From positions 3,720,001 through 3,784,000 of the forward strand of contig NZ_CP023694.1 in NCBI RefSeq assembly GCF_008705135.1: a stretch of 64,000 nt of DNA, written 5' to 3'. Under the pieces are notes generated by a model, which saw nothing but the letters and a program-made list of their open reading frames with translations, was not told the origin of the DNA and did not search any database. This document shows, in pieces, positions 1-8,626 of the stretch (position 1 is its first letter; the number at the start of each line of letters is the position of its first letter). The stretch is from Streptomyces coeruleorubidus. GTDB taxonomy: Bacteria > Actinomycetota > Actinomycetes > Streptomycetales > Streptomycetaceae. The position numbers and the translations under genes are program-made.

Positions 1-991
1 CCGCGAGCGTGCGGTGGGACGTGCTCTTCAGGACGCCGATGTTGTTGCCGCCCGCGAAGGCCGGTGCGATCGAGCCGGACTTCACACCCGGCAGCGGGAC
101 GACGGCGTACTTGCCCTTGACCTTCCCGGCCTCGACTGCGGTGTGGCTGAAGTCGCCGCCGATCGCCATCCCGGCCTTGCCCGCGGCGAACGCGGAGATC
201 GTGTCGTTGCCGCCCATGCCCGCGCACTTGGCGGCCGGACAGTTGTCGTCGCCGAAGAGGGTCGTGTACGCCTTGATGCCCTTCTGCGCCTGCGGGCTGT
301 CGATGCCGGAGGCGTACGAACCGCCCTTGCCGCTCGCGAGCTCACCGCCGTTGGCCCAGACGAACGGCATCGCGCCGTAGGTGTAGGCGCCGCCGACGAC
401 GAGCCCGTAGAGGTCGGGCTTCGCGGCCCGTATCTCGCGGGCGGTGGAGGCCAGTTCGTCCATCGTCTTCGGGGTGGACAGGCCGAGTTCCTCGAAGACG
501 TCCGTGCGGTAGTACAGCGCGCGGACGCCGACGTAGAAGGGGGCGCCGTAGACCTTGCCGTCGACCGTCACCGACTGCTTGGCCGTCGGGTCGGTGTCCT
601 TCGCCTCGCTCCAGTCACCGAACTCCTTCGTGACGTCGAGGAGTCCGCCGTCCTTCACATAGCCGGCCGTGTCGGTGTTGCCGTACTCCATCACGTCGGG
701 AGCGGAGGCGGGGTCGTTGAAGGCGGCCTTGACGCGCTGGGCGCGGGTGTCGATCGGGATGTACTCGACGTCGACCTCGGTGCCCTTGTGGGCCTTCTCG
801 AAGGCGGCGACGACCGAGTCGACGACCTTCTCCTTGGGGGTGTTGCCGACCTCCTGGAAGAGCCACACGCGGAGCGTGCCGGTCTTCTCGTCCTTGTCGG
901 AGGAGGAGTTCGTGGCGGTCTGGGGGGCGCAGGCGGTGGCGAGGAGAGCGGCGAGGGCGGTGAGCCCGGCACATCGGACGGACAGCTTCAT
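1..991 (-). CDS. Sugar ABC transporter substrate-binding lipoprotein (3' end outside window)
   Basis: About 330 residues are visible and the C-terminus runs off the left edge. The N-terminus MKLSVRCAGLTALAALLATAC is a lipoprotein-type signal with a lipobox-like LATAC, so the protein is probably anchored to the outer face of the membrane. The mature part reads as a family 1 extracellular solute-binding protein (RVWLFQE near the start, later DVMEYGNTDTAGY and VWANGGELAS), the type that delivers oligosaccharides to MalFG-like permeases. ATG at 991 is preceded by GGAGGA at good spacing, which fixes the start. The permease genes, if present, lie beyond the window. The actual sugar cannot be told. 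Confidence 0.9.
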   Translation of the reverse strand, partial: MKLSVRCAGLTALAALLATACAPQTATNSSSDKDEKTGTLRVWLFQEVGNTPKEKVVDSVVAAFEKAHKGTEVDVEYIPIDTRAQRVKAAFNDPASAPDVMEYGNTDTAGYVKDGGLLDVTKEFGDWSEAKDTDPTAKQSVTVDGKVYGAPFYVGVRALYYRTDVFEELGLSTPKTMDELASTAREIRAAKPDLYGLVVGGAYTYGAMPFVWANGGELASGKGGSYASGIDSPQAQKGIKAYTTLFGDDNCPAAKCAGMGGNDTISAFAAGKAGMAIGGDFSHTAVEAGKVKGKYAVVPLPGVKSGSIAPAFAGGNNIGVLKSTSHRTLA

Positions 992-1145
992 GGAGTGCTC
1001 CTCCGAGGGAGTGTTGCAACATGCGCAATGAAGGTTTCGCTGTGCACAACACCTCGGAGGCTAGGGACTGCATGAACACGCCCACAAGAGGTCTCAACCA
1101 CTCTGTGACCGGCTGACGCATCCTGCGCAACGCCCGAACAGCACA

Positions 1146-1184
1146 AAAGCCTCCAGGGCGCGCAAAACGCACCCTGGAGGCTTT
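1146..1184 (-). terminator. Rho-independent terminator after the DUF3039 gene
   Basis: AAAGCCTCCAGGG at 1146-1158 pairs perfectly with CCCTGGAGGCTTT at 1172-1184. Read on the minus strand the stem is followed by a short T run. It lies just downstream of the algH-DUF3039 pair. Confidence 0.8.
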
Positions 1185-1202
1185 ACGCCGCGCAGACCGG
1201 GA

Positions 1203-1484
1203 CTACTTGTCGCCCTTGCCCTTGTCGTCGTCGCCGGAGCTCATGGACTCGTAGATCTCCTTGCACATGGGACACACCGGGTACTTCTTCGGGTCGCGGC
1301 CCGGCACCCAGACCTTGCCGCACAGCGCCACGACGGGGGTGCCGTCGAGGGCGCTCGCCATGATCTTGTCCTTCTGGACGTAGTGGGCGAAGCGCTCGTG
1401 GTCACCGTCACCGTGGGAGGTCTGCGGCGTCGGCTCTACGAGGGTCCCCGTACCAGTCCCGCGCTCGGGCTCGAGAGTGCTCAT
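1203..1484 (-). CDS. DUF3039 small cytosolic protein
   Basis: 93 residues beginning MSTLEPERGTGTG. A pair of cysteines (PVCPMCKEIY) near the C-terminus and an upstream ALCGK cysteine look like a small metal-binding site, but the function is unknown; the family is a conserved actinobacterial one (DUF3039). The chosen ATG at 1484 matches the family N-terminus as I recall it. An alternative ATG at 1512-1514 overlaps the stop of the upstream algH-like gene (TGATG) and would add ten residues by translational coupling. In either case the two genes form one transcription unit ending in a stem-loop. Confidence 0.85.
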   Translation of the reverse strand: MSTLEPERGTGTGTLVEPTPQTSHGDGDHERFAHYVQKDKIMASALDGTPVVALCGKVWVPGRDPKKYPVCPMCKEIYESMSSGDDDKGKGDK

Positions 1485-1513
1485 AGGCCCAAGGGTACTG
1501 AAGCTCACAGACA

Positions 1514-2095
1514 TCAGTTGAGCGAAGGGTCGTCCGGGTACGTCGCCACCATCGCCAGCTCGTTGCGCTGGCGGCGCAGCACCTCGCGCCAGAGCCTCTC
1601 CGGGAACGGCGAGGAGACGTCGCCGGGCTCCGACTCGACGACGTACCACGCGCCGTCCACCAGCTCGTCCTCCAGCTGGCCCGGGCCCCAGCCGGCGTAC
1701 CCGGCGAAGATCCGCAGCGAGCCGAGAGCAGAGGCCAGCAGTTCCGGCGGTGCCTCCAGGTCGACCAGACCGATCGCCCCGTGCACCCTGCGCCAGCCCA
1801 GCGGTGCGGCCTCCCCGGACGCGCCGCCGGGAACGACGGCGACCCCGAGGGCCGAGTCCAGCGACACCGGGCCGCCCTGGAAGACGACGCCGGGTTCACC
1901 GGCGAGATCCCCCCAGCCCTCCAGGATGTCGCCCACGTCCACCGGGGTGGGGCGATTCAGGACGACACCGAGAGAGCCCTCCTCGTCGTGGTCGAGGAGC
2001 AGCACCACCGCGTGGTCGAAGTTCGGGTCCGCCAGGGCGGGCGTGGCCACGAGCAACCGCCCTGTGAGCGAGGACACCTCGGTCATGCCAGACAT
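1514..2095 (-). CDS. YqgE/AlgH family protein (DUF179)
   Basis: About 193 residues. It opens with SSLTGRLLVATPALADPNFDHAVVLLL and contains GSLGVVLNRPT, QGGPVS and GYAGWGPGQLEDE, the signature blocks of the AlgH/YqgE fold. It is cytosolic and has no predicted membrane segment. The biochemical role of the family is not established (in pseudomonads it was first named for alginate regulation). ATG at 2095 is preferred because AAGGGAAG lies about ten bases upstream; ATG at 2086 is also possible. Its stop overlaps a possible start of the DUF3039 gene. It is transcribed divergently from murA. Confidence 0.88.
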   Translation of the reverse strand: MSGMTEVSSLTGRLLVATPALADPNFDHAVVLLLDHDEEGSLGVVLNRPTPVDVGDILEGWGDLAGEPGVVFQGGPVSLDSALGVAVVPGGASGEAAPLGWRRVHGAIGLVDLEAPPELLASALGSLRIFAGYAGWGPGQLEDELVDGAWYVVESEPGDVSSPFPERLWREVLRRQRNELAMVATYPDDPSLN

Positions 2096-2338
2096 GATCC
2101 CGCATCTTCCCTTTCCGTGGGGAGGCAATGCGGGTACGGGAGGGAACGCAGCTCAGGGCGCACTGGTGCGTTTGTCGCGCACGGATGTGACGGTGACCCC
2201 ATGTGCCCGGCACGGAACGGTTCGTGTTGTGACAGAGCTATGACGTGGCTGGGTCTGATTCAGGCTTACGGAAGGGGGGTGGAGGGCGATTACCCTTTCC
2301 CTCCTGGCCCCTGCCCGACTCCACGGAACGCGAGATTC

Positions 2339-3679
2339 ATGACCGTCAACGACGATGTCCTGCTTGTCCACGGCGGAACCCCGCTGGAGGGCGAGATCCG
2401 TGTCCGCGGTGCGAAGAACCTCGTACCGAAGGCCATGGTGGCAGCGCTGCTGGGCAGCGCCCCGAGCCGCCTCCGCAATGTTCCGGACATCCGTGACGTA
2501 CGGGTCGTACGGGGTCTGTTGCAGCTGCACGGTGTGACGGTCCGTCCGGGGGACGCACCCGGCGAACTGGTGATGGATCCGACGCGCGTGGAGAGCGCGA
2601 ACGTCGCTGACATCGATGCCCATGCGGGTTCGAGCCGTATCCCGATCCTGTTCTGCGGCCCCCTTCTGCACCGCCTCGGCCACGCGTTCATCCCGGGCCT
2701 CGGCGGCTGCGACATCGGCGGCCGGCCCATCGACTTCCACTTCGACGTGCTGCGGCAGTTCGGCGCGCGGATCGAGAAGCGGGCGGACGGGCAGTACCTG
2801 GAGGCCCCGCAGCGGCTGCGGGGTACGAAGATCAGGCTGCCGTACCCGTCCGTGGGCGCGACCGAGCAGGTGCTGCTGACGGCGGTGCTCGCCGAGGGTG
2901 TCACCGAGCTCTCGAACGCGGCTGTCGAGCCGGAGATCGAGGACCTGATCTGCGTCCTTCAGAAGATGGGCGCCATCATCGCGATGGACACCGACCGGAC
3001 CATCCGCGTCACCGGTGTCGACAAACTCGGCGGCTACACCCACCACGCCCTGTCCGACCGCCTGGAGGCCGCGTCCTGGGCGTCCGCCGCGCTGGCGACC
3101 GAGGGCAACATCTACGTCCGTGGCGCCCAGCAGCGCTCGATGATGACGTTCCTGAACACCTACCGGAAGGTGGGCGGGGCCTTCGAGATCGACGACGAGG
3201 GCATCCGCTTCTGGCACCCCGGCGGCCAGCTGAAGTCCATCGCGCTGGAGACGGACGTCCACCCCGGCTTCCAGACCGACTGGCAGCAGCCGCTGGTGGT
3301 GGCCCTGACCCAGGCCACGGGCCTGTCCATCATCCACGAGACGGTCTACGAGTCCCGCCTCGGCTTCACCTCCGCCCTGAACCAGATGGGCGCTCACATC
3401 CAGCTCTACCGCGAGTGCCTGGGCGGCTCCGACTGCCGCTTCGGCCAGCGCAACTTCCTCCACTCGGCCGTCGTCTCCGGCCCCACCAAGCTCCAGGGCG
3501 CCGATCTGGTCATCCCCGACCTCCGCGGCGGCTTCTCGTACCTCATCGCGGCGCTGGCGGCCCAGGGCACGTCCCGCGTCCACGGCATCGGCCTCATCAA
3601 CCGCGGCTACGAGAACTTCATGGAGAAGCTCATGGAGCTGGGCGCGAAGGTCGAGCTGCCGGGCAAGGCGCTCGGCTGA
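2339..3679 (+). CDS. murA: UDP-N-acetylglucosamine 1-carboxyvinyltransferase
   Basis: 446 residues. The enzyme transfers enolpyruvate from PEP to UDP-GlcNAc, the first committed step of peptidoglycan precursor synthesis in the cytoplasm. Visible landmarks are RGAKN (Lys26-Asn27, substrate binding), the loop GGCDIGGRP with the PEP-binding and fosfomycin-target cysteine at Cys124, and the C-terminal RGGFSYLIAAL block. Length is slightly above the usual 420. The start ATG follows a non-coding gap from the divergent algH-like gene. The last 57 bases of the gene are repeated downstream, so its 3' end has been copied. Streptomyces often carry two murA genes; this copy has all key residues. Confidence 0.96.
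   Translation: MTVNDDVLLVHGGTPLEGEIRVRGAKNLVPKAMVAALLGSAPSRLRNVPDIRDVRVVRGLLQLHGVTVRPGDAPGELVMDPTRVESANVADIDAHAGSSRIPILFCGPLLHRLGHAFIPGLGGCDIGGRPIDFHFDVLRQFGARIEKRADGQYLEAPQRLRGTKIRLPYPSVGATEQVLLTAVLAEGVTELSNAAVEPEIEDLICVLQKMGAIIAMDTDRTIRVTGVDKLGGYTHHALSDRLEAASWASAALATEGNIYVRGAQQRSMMTFLNTYRKVGGAFEIDDEGIRFWHPGGQLKSIALETDVHPGFQTDWQQPLVVALTQATGLSIIHETVYESRLGFTSALNQMGAHIQLYRECLGGSDCRFGQRNFLHSAVVSGPTKLQGADLVIPDLRGGFSYLIAALAAQGTSRVHGIGLINRGYENFMEKLMELGAKVELPGKALG
3619..3675 (+). repeat. Direct repeat copy 1 (end of murA)
   Basis: These 57 bases, which encode the last murA residues from the Met of MEKLMEL to the final Leu-Gly pair, are identical to 3744-3800, offset by 125 bases. Confidence 0.95.
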
Positions 3680-3715
3680 TCCCGGCCCCGGAGCAACGCC
3701 CGCCCGGCTGGGGGT

Positions 3716-3733
3716 CCGGGGGTTATCCCCCGG
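3716..3733. repeat. G/C-rich palindrome between the murA 3'-end repeats
   Basis: CCGGGGG-TTAT-CCCCCGG forms a 7-bp stem with a 4-base loop. It lies inside the 68-base spacer between the two copies of the murA tail. Palindromes of this style are frequent in Streptomyces intergenic regions. Confidence 0.75.
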
Positions 3734-3743
3734 GAAGACACAG

Positions 3744-3800
3744 CATGGAGAAGCTCATGGAGCTGGGCGCGAAGGTCGAGCTGCCGGGCAAGGCGCTCGG
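3744..3800 (+). repeat. Direct repeat copy 2 (pseudo-tail of murA)
   Basis: Exact copy of the last 57 coding bases of murA, here followed by GTAG rather than CTGA. It is not in frame with murA (offset 125). It contains an ATG and could encode only 19 residues ending at the TAG, with no ribosome site, so it is a duplication scar and not a gene. Confidence 0.95.
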
Positions 3801-3832
3801 GTAGCCCCCGAAGTCAGTACACGCAGTGAAGC

Positions 3833-3873
3833 CCAAAGGGGCGGCCACCCGGATCGGGTGGCCGCCCCTTTGG
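3833..3873. terminator. Bidirectional terminator between murA and hup
   Basis: A 19-bp perfect stem (3833-3851 with 3855-3873) around a 3-base loop. AAA and TTT at the arm ends make it usable in both directions, as expected between convergent genes. Confidence 0.9.
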
Positions 3874-3916
3874 TGTCACTGTGCCTCGTACGTCCTCAGA
3901 CGCACGGACGACCAGG

Positions 3917-4198
3917 TCACTTACCCTTGGCCGCTTCCTTGAGCTTGGAGCCCGCGGAGACCTTCACGCTGTAGCCAGCCGGAATCTGGATCGGCTCGCC
4001 GGTCTGCGGGTTGCGGGCGGTGCGAGCGGCACGGTGGGTGCGCTCGAAGGTCAGGAAGCCGGGGATGGTGACCTTCTCGTCCCCCTTGGAGACGATGTCG
4101 CCGACCACGTCGGCGAACGCGGCCAGCACGGCGTCGGCGTCCTTGCGGGTCACCTCGGCGCGGTCGGCCAGCGCGGCCACCAGCTCACTGCGGTTCAT
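3917..4198 (-). CDS. hup: HU-family nucleoid DNA-binding protein
   Basis: 93 residues, MNRSELVAALADRAEVTRKDADAVL to the lysine-rich end. Shows the HU/IHF beta-arm block (GFLTFERTHRAARTARNPQTGEPIQIPA), which wraps non-specifically around bent DNA. Length matches the short HU type (HupA of Streptomyces), lacking the long lysine tail of the HupS type. ATG at 4198 is supported by GGGAG nine bases upstream; the frame stays open upstream to a non-conserved Met that lacks this site. Single gene, convergent with murA. Confidence 0.96.
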   Translation of the reverse strand: MNRSELVAALADRAEVTRKDADAVLAAFADVVGDIVSKGDEKVTIPGFLTFERTHRAARTARNPQTGEPIQIPAGYSVKVSAGSKLKEAAKGK

Positions 4199-4538
4199 GT
4201 TGTTACTCCCGTGTTCATCTTGCCGTTGAGGCGTCAGATCGAAGCCGATGCTGCCAGGGTCCTCCATGAGTCCCCGGACCCGGGTCCGTCGTCAGACCCT
4301 CGCGCCCAGGGAGGCATCCTGCCTCTACCTGCGGCGGGAAAGCCAATCCGGCACCCGGCGGAGTCGTGAGAACACCCTTGGGGAGTCACACGAAAAGAGG
4401 GCCTGAGCCTGGCCGCCACGATAGGGGTCCGCCGCTGACAGTGGTCCCTCGACGCGCCGTTTTCCGGGTTGCCGTGGGGATCCTCACAGTCCGGGGGCCG
4501 GTGCCCCCGGACCTCACTGCGGGTCGAGCGCCTCGTCC
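4199..4538. other. Intergenic stretch between hup and the malic enzyme gene
   Basis: About 340 bases. It holds the leader and presumably the promoter of hup on the minus strand and the 3' flank of the malic enzyme gene. I see no convincing open reading frame, clear -35/-10 pair or strong terminator here. Confidence 0.6.
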
Positions 4539-5972
4539 TCAGACGCCGGACGAGCTGCTCACCGTCGCGCCGGCGGCCTTCGCGGCCTCCCGGACCGCTC
4601 CGGCGACCGCGCCCGCGACCTTGTCGTTGAAGACGCTCGGGATGATGTAGTTCGGGTTCAGCTCGTCCTCGGTCACCACGTCCGCCAGGGCGGTCGCGGC
4701 GGCCAGCATCATCTCGGTGTTGACCGTGCGGGACTGGGCGTCCAGCAGGCCGCGGAAGACACCCGGGAAGACCAGCACGTTGTTGATCTGGTTCGGGAAG
4801 TCGGAACGGCCGGTGGCCACAACGGCCGCGGTCTGGCGGGCGATTGCAGGGTCGACCTCGGGGTCCGGGTTCGCGAGCGCGAACACGATGGCACCCTCGG
4901 CCATGGCGGCCACGTCGTCGCCGTCGAGGACGTTCGGGGCCGAGACGCCGATGAAGACGTCGGCGCCGCGCACGGCCTCCTTGAGGGTGCCGGTCAGGCC
5001 CTCGGGGTTGGTGTTGTCGGCGATCCAGCGCAGCGCCGAGTCCGGGGCGGCGTCCACCAGGTCCTCGCGGTCCGCGTGCACGACGCCGTGGATGTCGGCG
5101 ACGACGGCGTTCTTGACGCCCGCGGCGATCAGCAGTTTCAGGATGGCCGTACCGGCCGCGCCGGCGCCGGACATGACGACGCGGATGTTCTCGATCGCCT
5201 TGCCCGCGACGCGAAGTGCGTTCGTGAGGGCGGCGAGGACGACGATCGCGGTGCCGTGCTGGTCGTCGTGGAAGACGGGGATGTCGAGGGCCTCGCGCAG
5301 CCGGGCCTCGATCTCGAAGCAGCGGGGGGCGGAGATGTCCTCCAGGTTGATGCCGGCGAAGCCCGGGGCGATCGCCTTGACGATCTCGACGATCGCGTCG
5401 GTGTCCTGGGTGTCGAGGCAGATCGGCCAGGCGTCGATACCGGCGAACCGCTTGAAGAGGGCCGCCTTGCCCTCCATGACGGGCAGCGCGGCCTTCGGGC
5501 CGATGTTGCCCAGGCCCAGCACGGCGGAACCGTCCGTCACGACCGCAACGGAGTTGCGCTTGATGGTGAGGCGGCGGGCGTCCTCGGGGTTCTCGGCGAT
5601 CGCCATGCAGACGCGGGCGACACCCGGCGTGTAGACCATGGACAGGTCGTCACGGTTGCGGATGGGGTGCTTCGACGCCATCTCGATCTTGCCGCCGAGG
5701 TGCATGAGGAAGGTCCGGTCCGAGACCTTGCCCAGCGTGACGCCCTCGATGCCGCGGAGTTCCTCGACGATCTCGTCCGCGTGCGCGGTCGACGAGGCCG
5801 CGATGGTGACGTCGATACGGAGCTTCTCGTGACCGGAAGCGGTGACGTCGAGGCCGGTCACCGAGCCTCCGGAGGACTCCACGGCGGTGGTGAGCTGCGA
5901 GACGGCGGTTCCGCTCGCGGGCACCTCCAGCCGGACCGTCATCGAGTAGGAGACGCTGGGCGCCGTTGCCAT
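4539..5972 (-). CDS. Malic enzyme with N-terminal ACT domain
   Basis: 477 residues. Oxidative decarboxylation of malate to pyruvate with reduction of NAD(P). The first ~85 residues are an ACT-like small-molecule domain (SYSMTVRLEVP, LRIDVTIAAS). The malic enzyme body follows: MVYTPGVARVC, the IGPKAALPVMEGKAALFK block, HDDQHGTA and an NAD-binding VVMSGAGAAG segment. The short bacterial form with ACT is typical of the NAD-linked actinobacterial enzyme; cofactor choice cannot be proven here. GAGGAAG before ATG at 5972 supports the start. It supplies pyruvate and links the TCA cycle to antibiotic and lipid precursors. Confidence 0.93.
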   Translation of the reverse strand: MATAPSVSYSMTVRLEVPASGTAVSQLTTAVESSGGSVTGLDVTASGHEKLRIDVTIAASSTAHADEIVEELRGIEGVTLGKVSDRTFLMHLGGKIEMASKHPIRNRDDLSMVYTPGVARVCMAIAENPEDARRLTIKRNSVAVVTDGSAVLGLGNIGPKAALPVMEGKAALFKRFAGIDAWPICLDTQDTDAIVEIVKAIAPGFAGINLEDISAPRCFEIEARLREALDIPVFHDDQHGTAIVVLAALTNALRVAGKAIENIRVVMSGAGAAGTAILKLLIAAGVKNAVVADIHGVVHADREDLVDAAPDSALRWIADNTNPEGLTGTLKEAVRGADVFIGVSAPNVLDGDDVAAMAEGAIVFALANPDPEVDPAIARQTAAVVATGRSDFPNQINNVLVFPGVFRGLLDAQSRTVNTEMMLAAATALADVVTEDELNPNYIIPSVFNDKVAGAVAGAVREAAKAAGATVSSSSGV

Positions 5973-6093
5973 GGCCGACTTCCTCTGCTTTCACCTGACG
6001 CTGAGTTGTGCCGTCCGATCGTCGCACCTACCGCTGAGTAGCAGGTAGCCACCCTCGATTGCGAACGTTTTGTTCGCGGAACAGGCCAGCAAA

Positions 6094-6128
6094 AAGAGAC
6101 CCACGTCACGTAGGGACGTGGGTCTCTT
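6094..6128 (-). terminator. Strong minus-strand terminator upstream of the malic enzyme gene
   Basis: 14-bp perfect stem (6094-6107 with 6115-6128), 7-base loop, followed on the minus strand by five T. It would end a transcript coming from the helicase gene or from the structured element at 6138-6228. Confidence 0.88.
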
Positions 6129-6240
6129 ATGAAGTAGGTGGCACCGACCCGCCATGCTCGCCTCGCGGCAAGTGGTCGCTCGTAGCGACGATGGTTGGGC
6201 CCGGGGGCTTGGATCGAGCCGGTGCCACGTCCAGGCTAAC
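6094..6240 (-). ncRNA. Candidate structured RNA ending in an intrinsic terminator
   Basis: Between the helicase stop and the malic enzyme start lies a compact fold. GTGGCACCG (6138-6146) pairs perfectly with CGGTGCCAC (6220-6228). Inside it, CCCGCCAT (6148-6155) pairs with ATGGTTGGG (6191-6199), and a hairpin GTCGC-TCGTA-GCGAC sits at 6175-6189. A terminator with a U run follows directly on the minus strand. It could be an independent small RNA, a structured 3' UTR of the helicase mRNA, or a cis element. It does not fold as a tRNA and I could not match it to a riboswitch class. Confidence 0.4.
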
Positions 6241-6340
6241 AAACAGATCCCGTAAGGCCATTCCCGTACCGGGAGTTCATTTCGCCGACAAGTGGGTATC
6301 CGGGCGCGGTCCGTCCAAAAGGTGGGTCCGAGAGGACGGA

Positions 6341-8626
6341 TCAGTCCCTGAGCAGGTCCGGTACTCCCGTCGCGTCGGGCTCGTCCCGTTCGGCCGAGAC
6401 GACCGTGAGCTGCTGAGTGGCCCGGGTCAGTGCGACGTAGAGCACGCGCAGTCCGGCCGGGGACTCGTCGGCGATCTCCGCCGGGGAGACCACGACCGTC
6501 GCGTCGTACTCCAGGCCCTTCGCCTCCAGGCTGCCGAGTGCCACGACCCGGTCGCCGAGCCCGGCGAGCCAGCGGCGGGCCTCCTCGCGGCGCTGCATGG
6601 CGACGACCACGCCCACCGTGCCGTCCACGCGCTCCAGCAGCCGGGCCGCCTCGGCGCGTACGGTTTCGGCCAACGTGTCGTCCACGACCGTGAAGCGGGG
6701 CTCGACGCCGGTGGAGCGGACCGCCTTCGGGGAGGCGGAGCCCGGCATGGCGAGGGCCAGCACCTTCGAGGCGAGCTCGGCGATCTCGGCCGGGTTGCGG
6801 TAGTTCACGGTGAGCTCGAAGCGGCGGCGCGGGCGGGTGCCGAGGGCCTCGTCGCGGGCCTGGGCGGCCTCGTCCGGGTCGGACCAGGAGGACTGGGCCG
6901 GGTCGCCGACGACCGTCCAGGTGGCGTGCCGGCCACGGCGGCCGACCATGCGCCACTGCATCGGGGTGAGGTCCTGGGCCTCGTCGACGATGACGTGCGC
7001 GTACTCCGTGCGCTCCTGCGCGAGGCGCTCGGCGCGCTCGCGCTGCGACTCCTCGCGCACCGGCATCAGCTCCTCCAGGCCGGTGAGCTGGTCCAGCGGG
7101 TCGAGTTCTCGCCTCTTGCGGGGGCGGGCCGGGGCGCCGAGGATCGCCTGGAGCTCGTCGAGCATCGCGATGTCGTGCACGGAGCGGCCCTCGCGCTTGA
7201 GGGAGCGGGCGACCTTACGGATCTCTCCGGGGTTGAGGATCCGCCGGGCCCAGCGGCCGAGGCGCCGCTCGTCGGCCATGGCGTCCAGGACCGCCGCCGG
7301 GGTCAGCTCGGGCCACCAGGCGTCGAGGAAGGTGAGGAAGCTGTCCTCGGAGGTGATGTCCTCGTCGAAGGAGGAGCGCAGCTCGGCGGCGAGCTCCGGG
7401 TCGGTGTGGCGGCCGGCCGCGCCGGACTGCTCCCACAGGGCGTCCAGGAGCAGCTTGCGGGCACGGGGGCGCAGCAGGTTCACGGGGGCGGTGCCGCCGA
7501 GGGCGGCGCGGCGGATGTCCGCCAGTTGCTCGGCCTCCAGCTCCAGGCGGCGGCCGAAGGCGACCACGCGCAGCCGGGCCGGTGAATCGTTCAGCTCCAG
7601 GGCTCCGCGCGCGGCCTTGCGCAGCACCTTGAGCATGCGGGACGAGCCCTTGGCGCGGGCCACGGACGGGGAGTCGTAGAGCGTGGCCTCGGCGCCGTCG
7701 ACGAGGGAGCCGATGGCGCGGATGGCGACCTGGCCCTCCTCGCCGAGGGAGGGCAGCACGCCCTCGGTGTAGGCGACGAGCAGCGGGGTCGGCGAGACGA
7801 TCAGGATGCCGCCGGCGTACCGGCGGCGGTCCTGGTAGAGGAGGTAGGCCGCGCGGTGCAGGGCGACGGCGGTCTTGCCGGTGCCGGGGCCGCCCTCGAC
7901 GTAGGTCACGGAGGCGGCGGGGGCGCGGATGACCAGGTCCTGCTCGGCCTGGATGGAGGCGACGATGTCGCGCATGGTGTGGCTGCGGGCCTGGCCGAGC
8001 GCGGCCATCAGGGCGCCGTCGCCGATGACGGGCAGTTCGTGGCCGTCGAGGAAGGCCGTCAGCTCGGGGCGCATCAGGTCGTCTTCGACGCCGAGCACCC
8101 TGCGTCCCTTGGAGCGGATGACACGGCGGCGGACGACCCGGCCGGGGTCCACGGGCGTCGACCGGTAGAAGGGGGCGGCGGCCGGTGCCCGCCAGTCGAT
8201 CACCAGCGGGGCGTAGTCCTGGTCGAGGACGCCGATGCGGCCGATGTGCAGCGTCTCGGCGATATCGGCGGTGTTGTCCTCACGGATCACGCCCTCGGCG
8301 GGCTCGACGGCGGTGTACGCGCCGTCGGGGCCCTTCTTGCCGTCCTTGCCGCGCAGCAGGTCGATGCGGCCGAAGAGGAAGTCCTCGAACTCGTTGTTCA
8401 GCCGGCTGAGGTGTATGCCGGCCCGGAAGACCTGGGCGTCCCGCTCGGCGAGCGCGCCGGGGGTGCCGACCTGGCCGCGCTGGGCCGCGTCGTTCATGAG
8501 GAACTCGGCCTCGTGGATCTTCTCCTCGAGGCGCCGGTACACCCGGTCCAGGTGTTCCTGTTCGACGCCGATCTCTCTGTCTCTCAGGGAGTCGAGCGCG
8601 GTTTCCTGCTGAGCCTGAGCGGCCAC
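6341..8626 (-). CDS. helD: HelD-like UvrD/Rep-family helicase (RNA polymerase-associated type)
   Basis: 761 residues. Starts with a ~90-residue helical region (EQEHLDRVYRRLEEKIHEAE), as in HelD proteins whose N-terminal coiled coil enters RNA polymerase. The superfamily 1 motor follows: Walker A GGPGTGKT (residues 245-252), DEAQD motif, VGDPAQSSW, NYRNP and the C-terminal VALTRATQQL motif. HelD-type proteins dislodge RNA polymerase from DNA, and a Streptomyces relative (HelR) protects it from rifamycins. GTG start at 8626 has AAGGGGA upstream, but both lie within a long inverted repeat. The gene sits 60 bases after rsuA in the same direction. HelD assignment is by layout; other UvrD-like roles are less likely. 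Confidence 0.82.
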   Translation of the reverse strand: MAAQAQQETALDSLRDREIGVEQEHLDRVYRRLEEKIHEAEFLMNDAAQRGQVGTPGALAERDAQVFRAGIHLSRLNNEFEDFLFGRIDLLRGKDGKKGPDGAYTAVEPAEGVIREDNTADIAETLHIGRIGVLDQDYAPLVIDWRAPAAAPFYRSTPVDPGRVVRRRVIRSKGRRVLGVEDDLMRPELTAFLDGHELPVIGDGALMAALGQARSHTMRDIVASIQAEQDLVIRAPAASVTYVEGGPGTGKTAVALHRAAYLLYQDRRRYAGGILIVSPTPLLVAYTEGVLPSLGEEGQVAIRAIGSLVDGAEATLYDSPSVARAKGSSRMLKVLRKAARGALELNDSPARLRVVAFGRRLELEAEQLADIRRAALGGTAPVNLLRPRARKLLLDALWEQSGAAGRHTDPELAAELRSSFDEDITSEDSFLTFLDAWWPELTPAAVLDAMADERRLGRWARRILNPGEIRKVARSLKREGRSVHDIAMLDELQAILGAPARPRKRRELDPLDQLTGLEELMPVREESQRERAERLAQERTEYAHVIVDEAQDLTPMQWRMVGRRGRHATWTVVGDPAQSSWSDPDEAAQARDEALGTRPRRRFELTVNYRNPAEIAELASKVLALAMPGSASPKAVRSTGVEPRFTVVDDTLAETVRAEAARLLERVDGTVGVVVAMQRREEARRWLAGLGDRVVALGSLEAKGLEYDATVVVSPAEIADESPAGLRVLYVALTRATQQLTVVSAERDEPDATGVPDLLRD

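Noticed and set aside
3744..3804. A small gene encoding MEKLMELGAKVELPGKALG
   Set aside because: It is the copied murA tail without a ribosome site; best explained as a duplication scar.
6138..6228. tRNA gene in the helicase-malic enzyme gap
   Set aside because: The end pairing and a TCGATCC-like segment suggested it, but there is no 7-bp acceptor with proper D and anticodon arms and the T-loop is not standard. Treated as another structured RNA.
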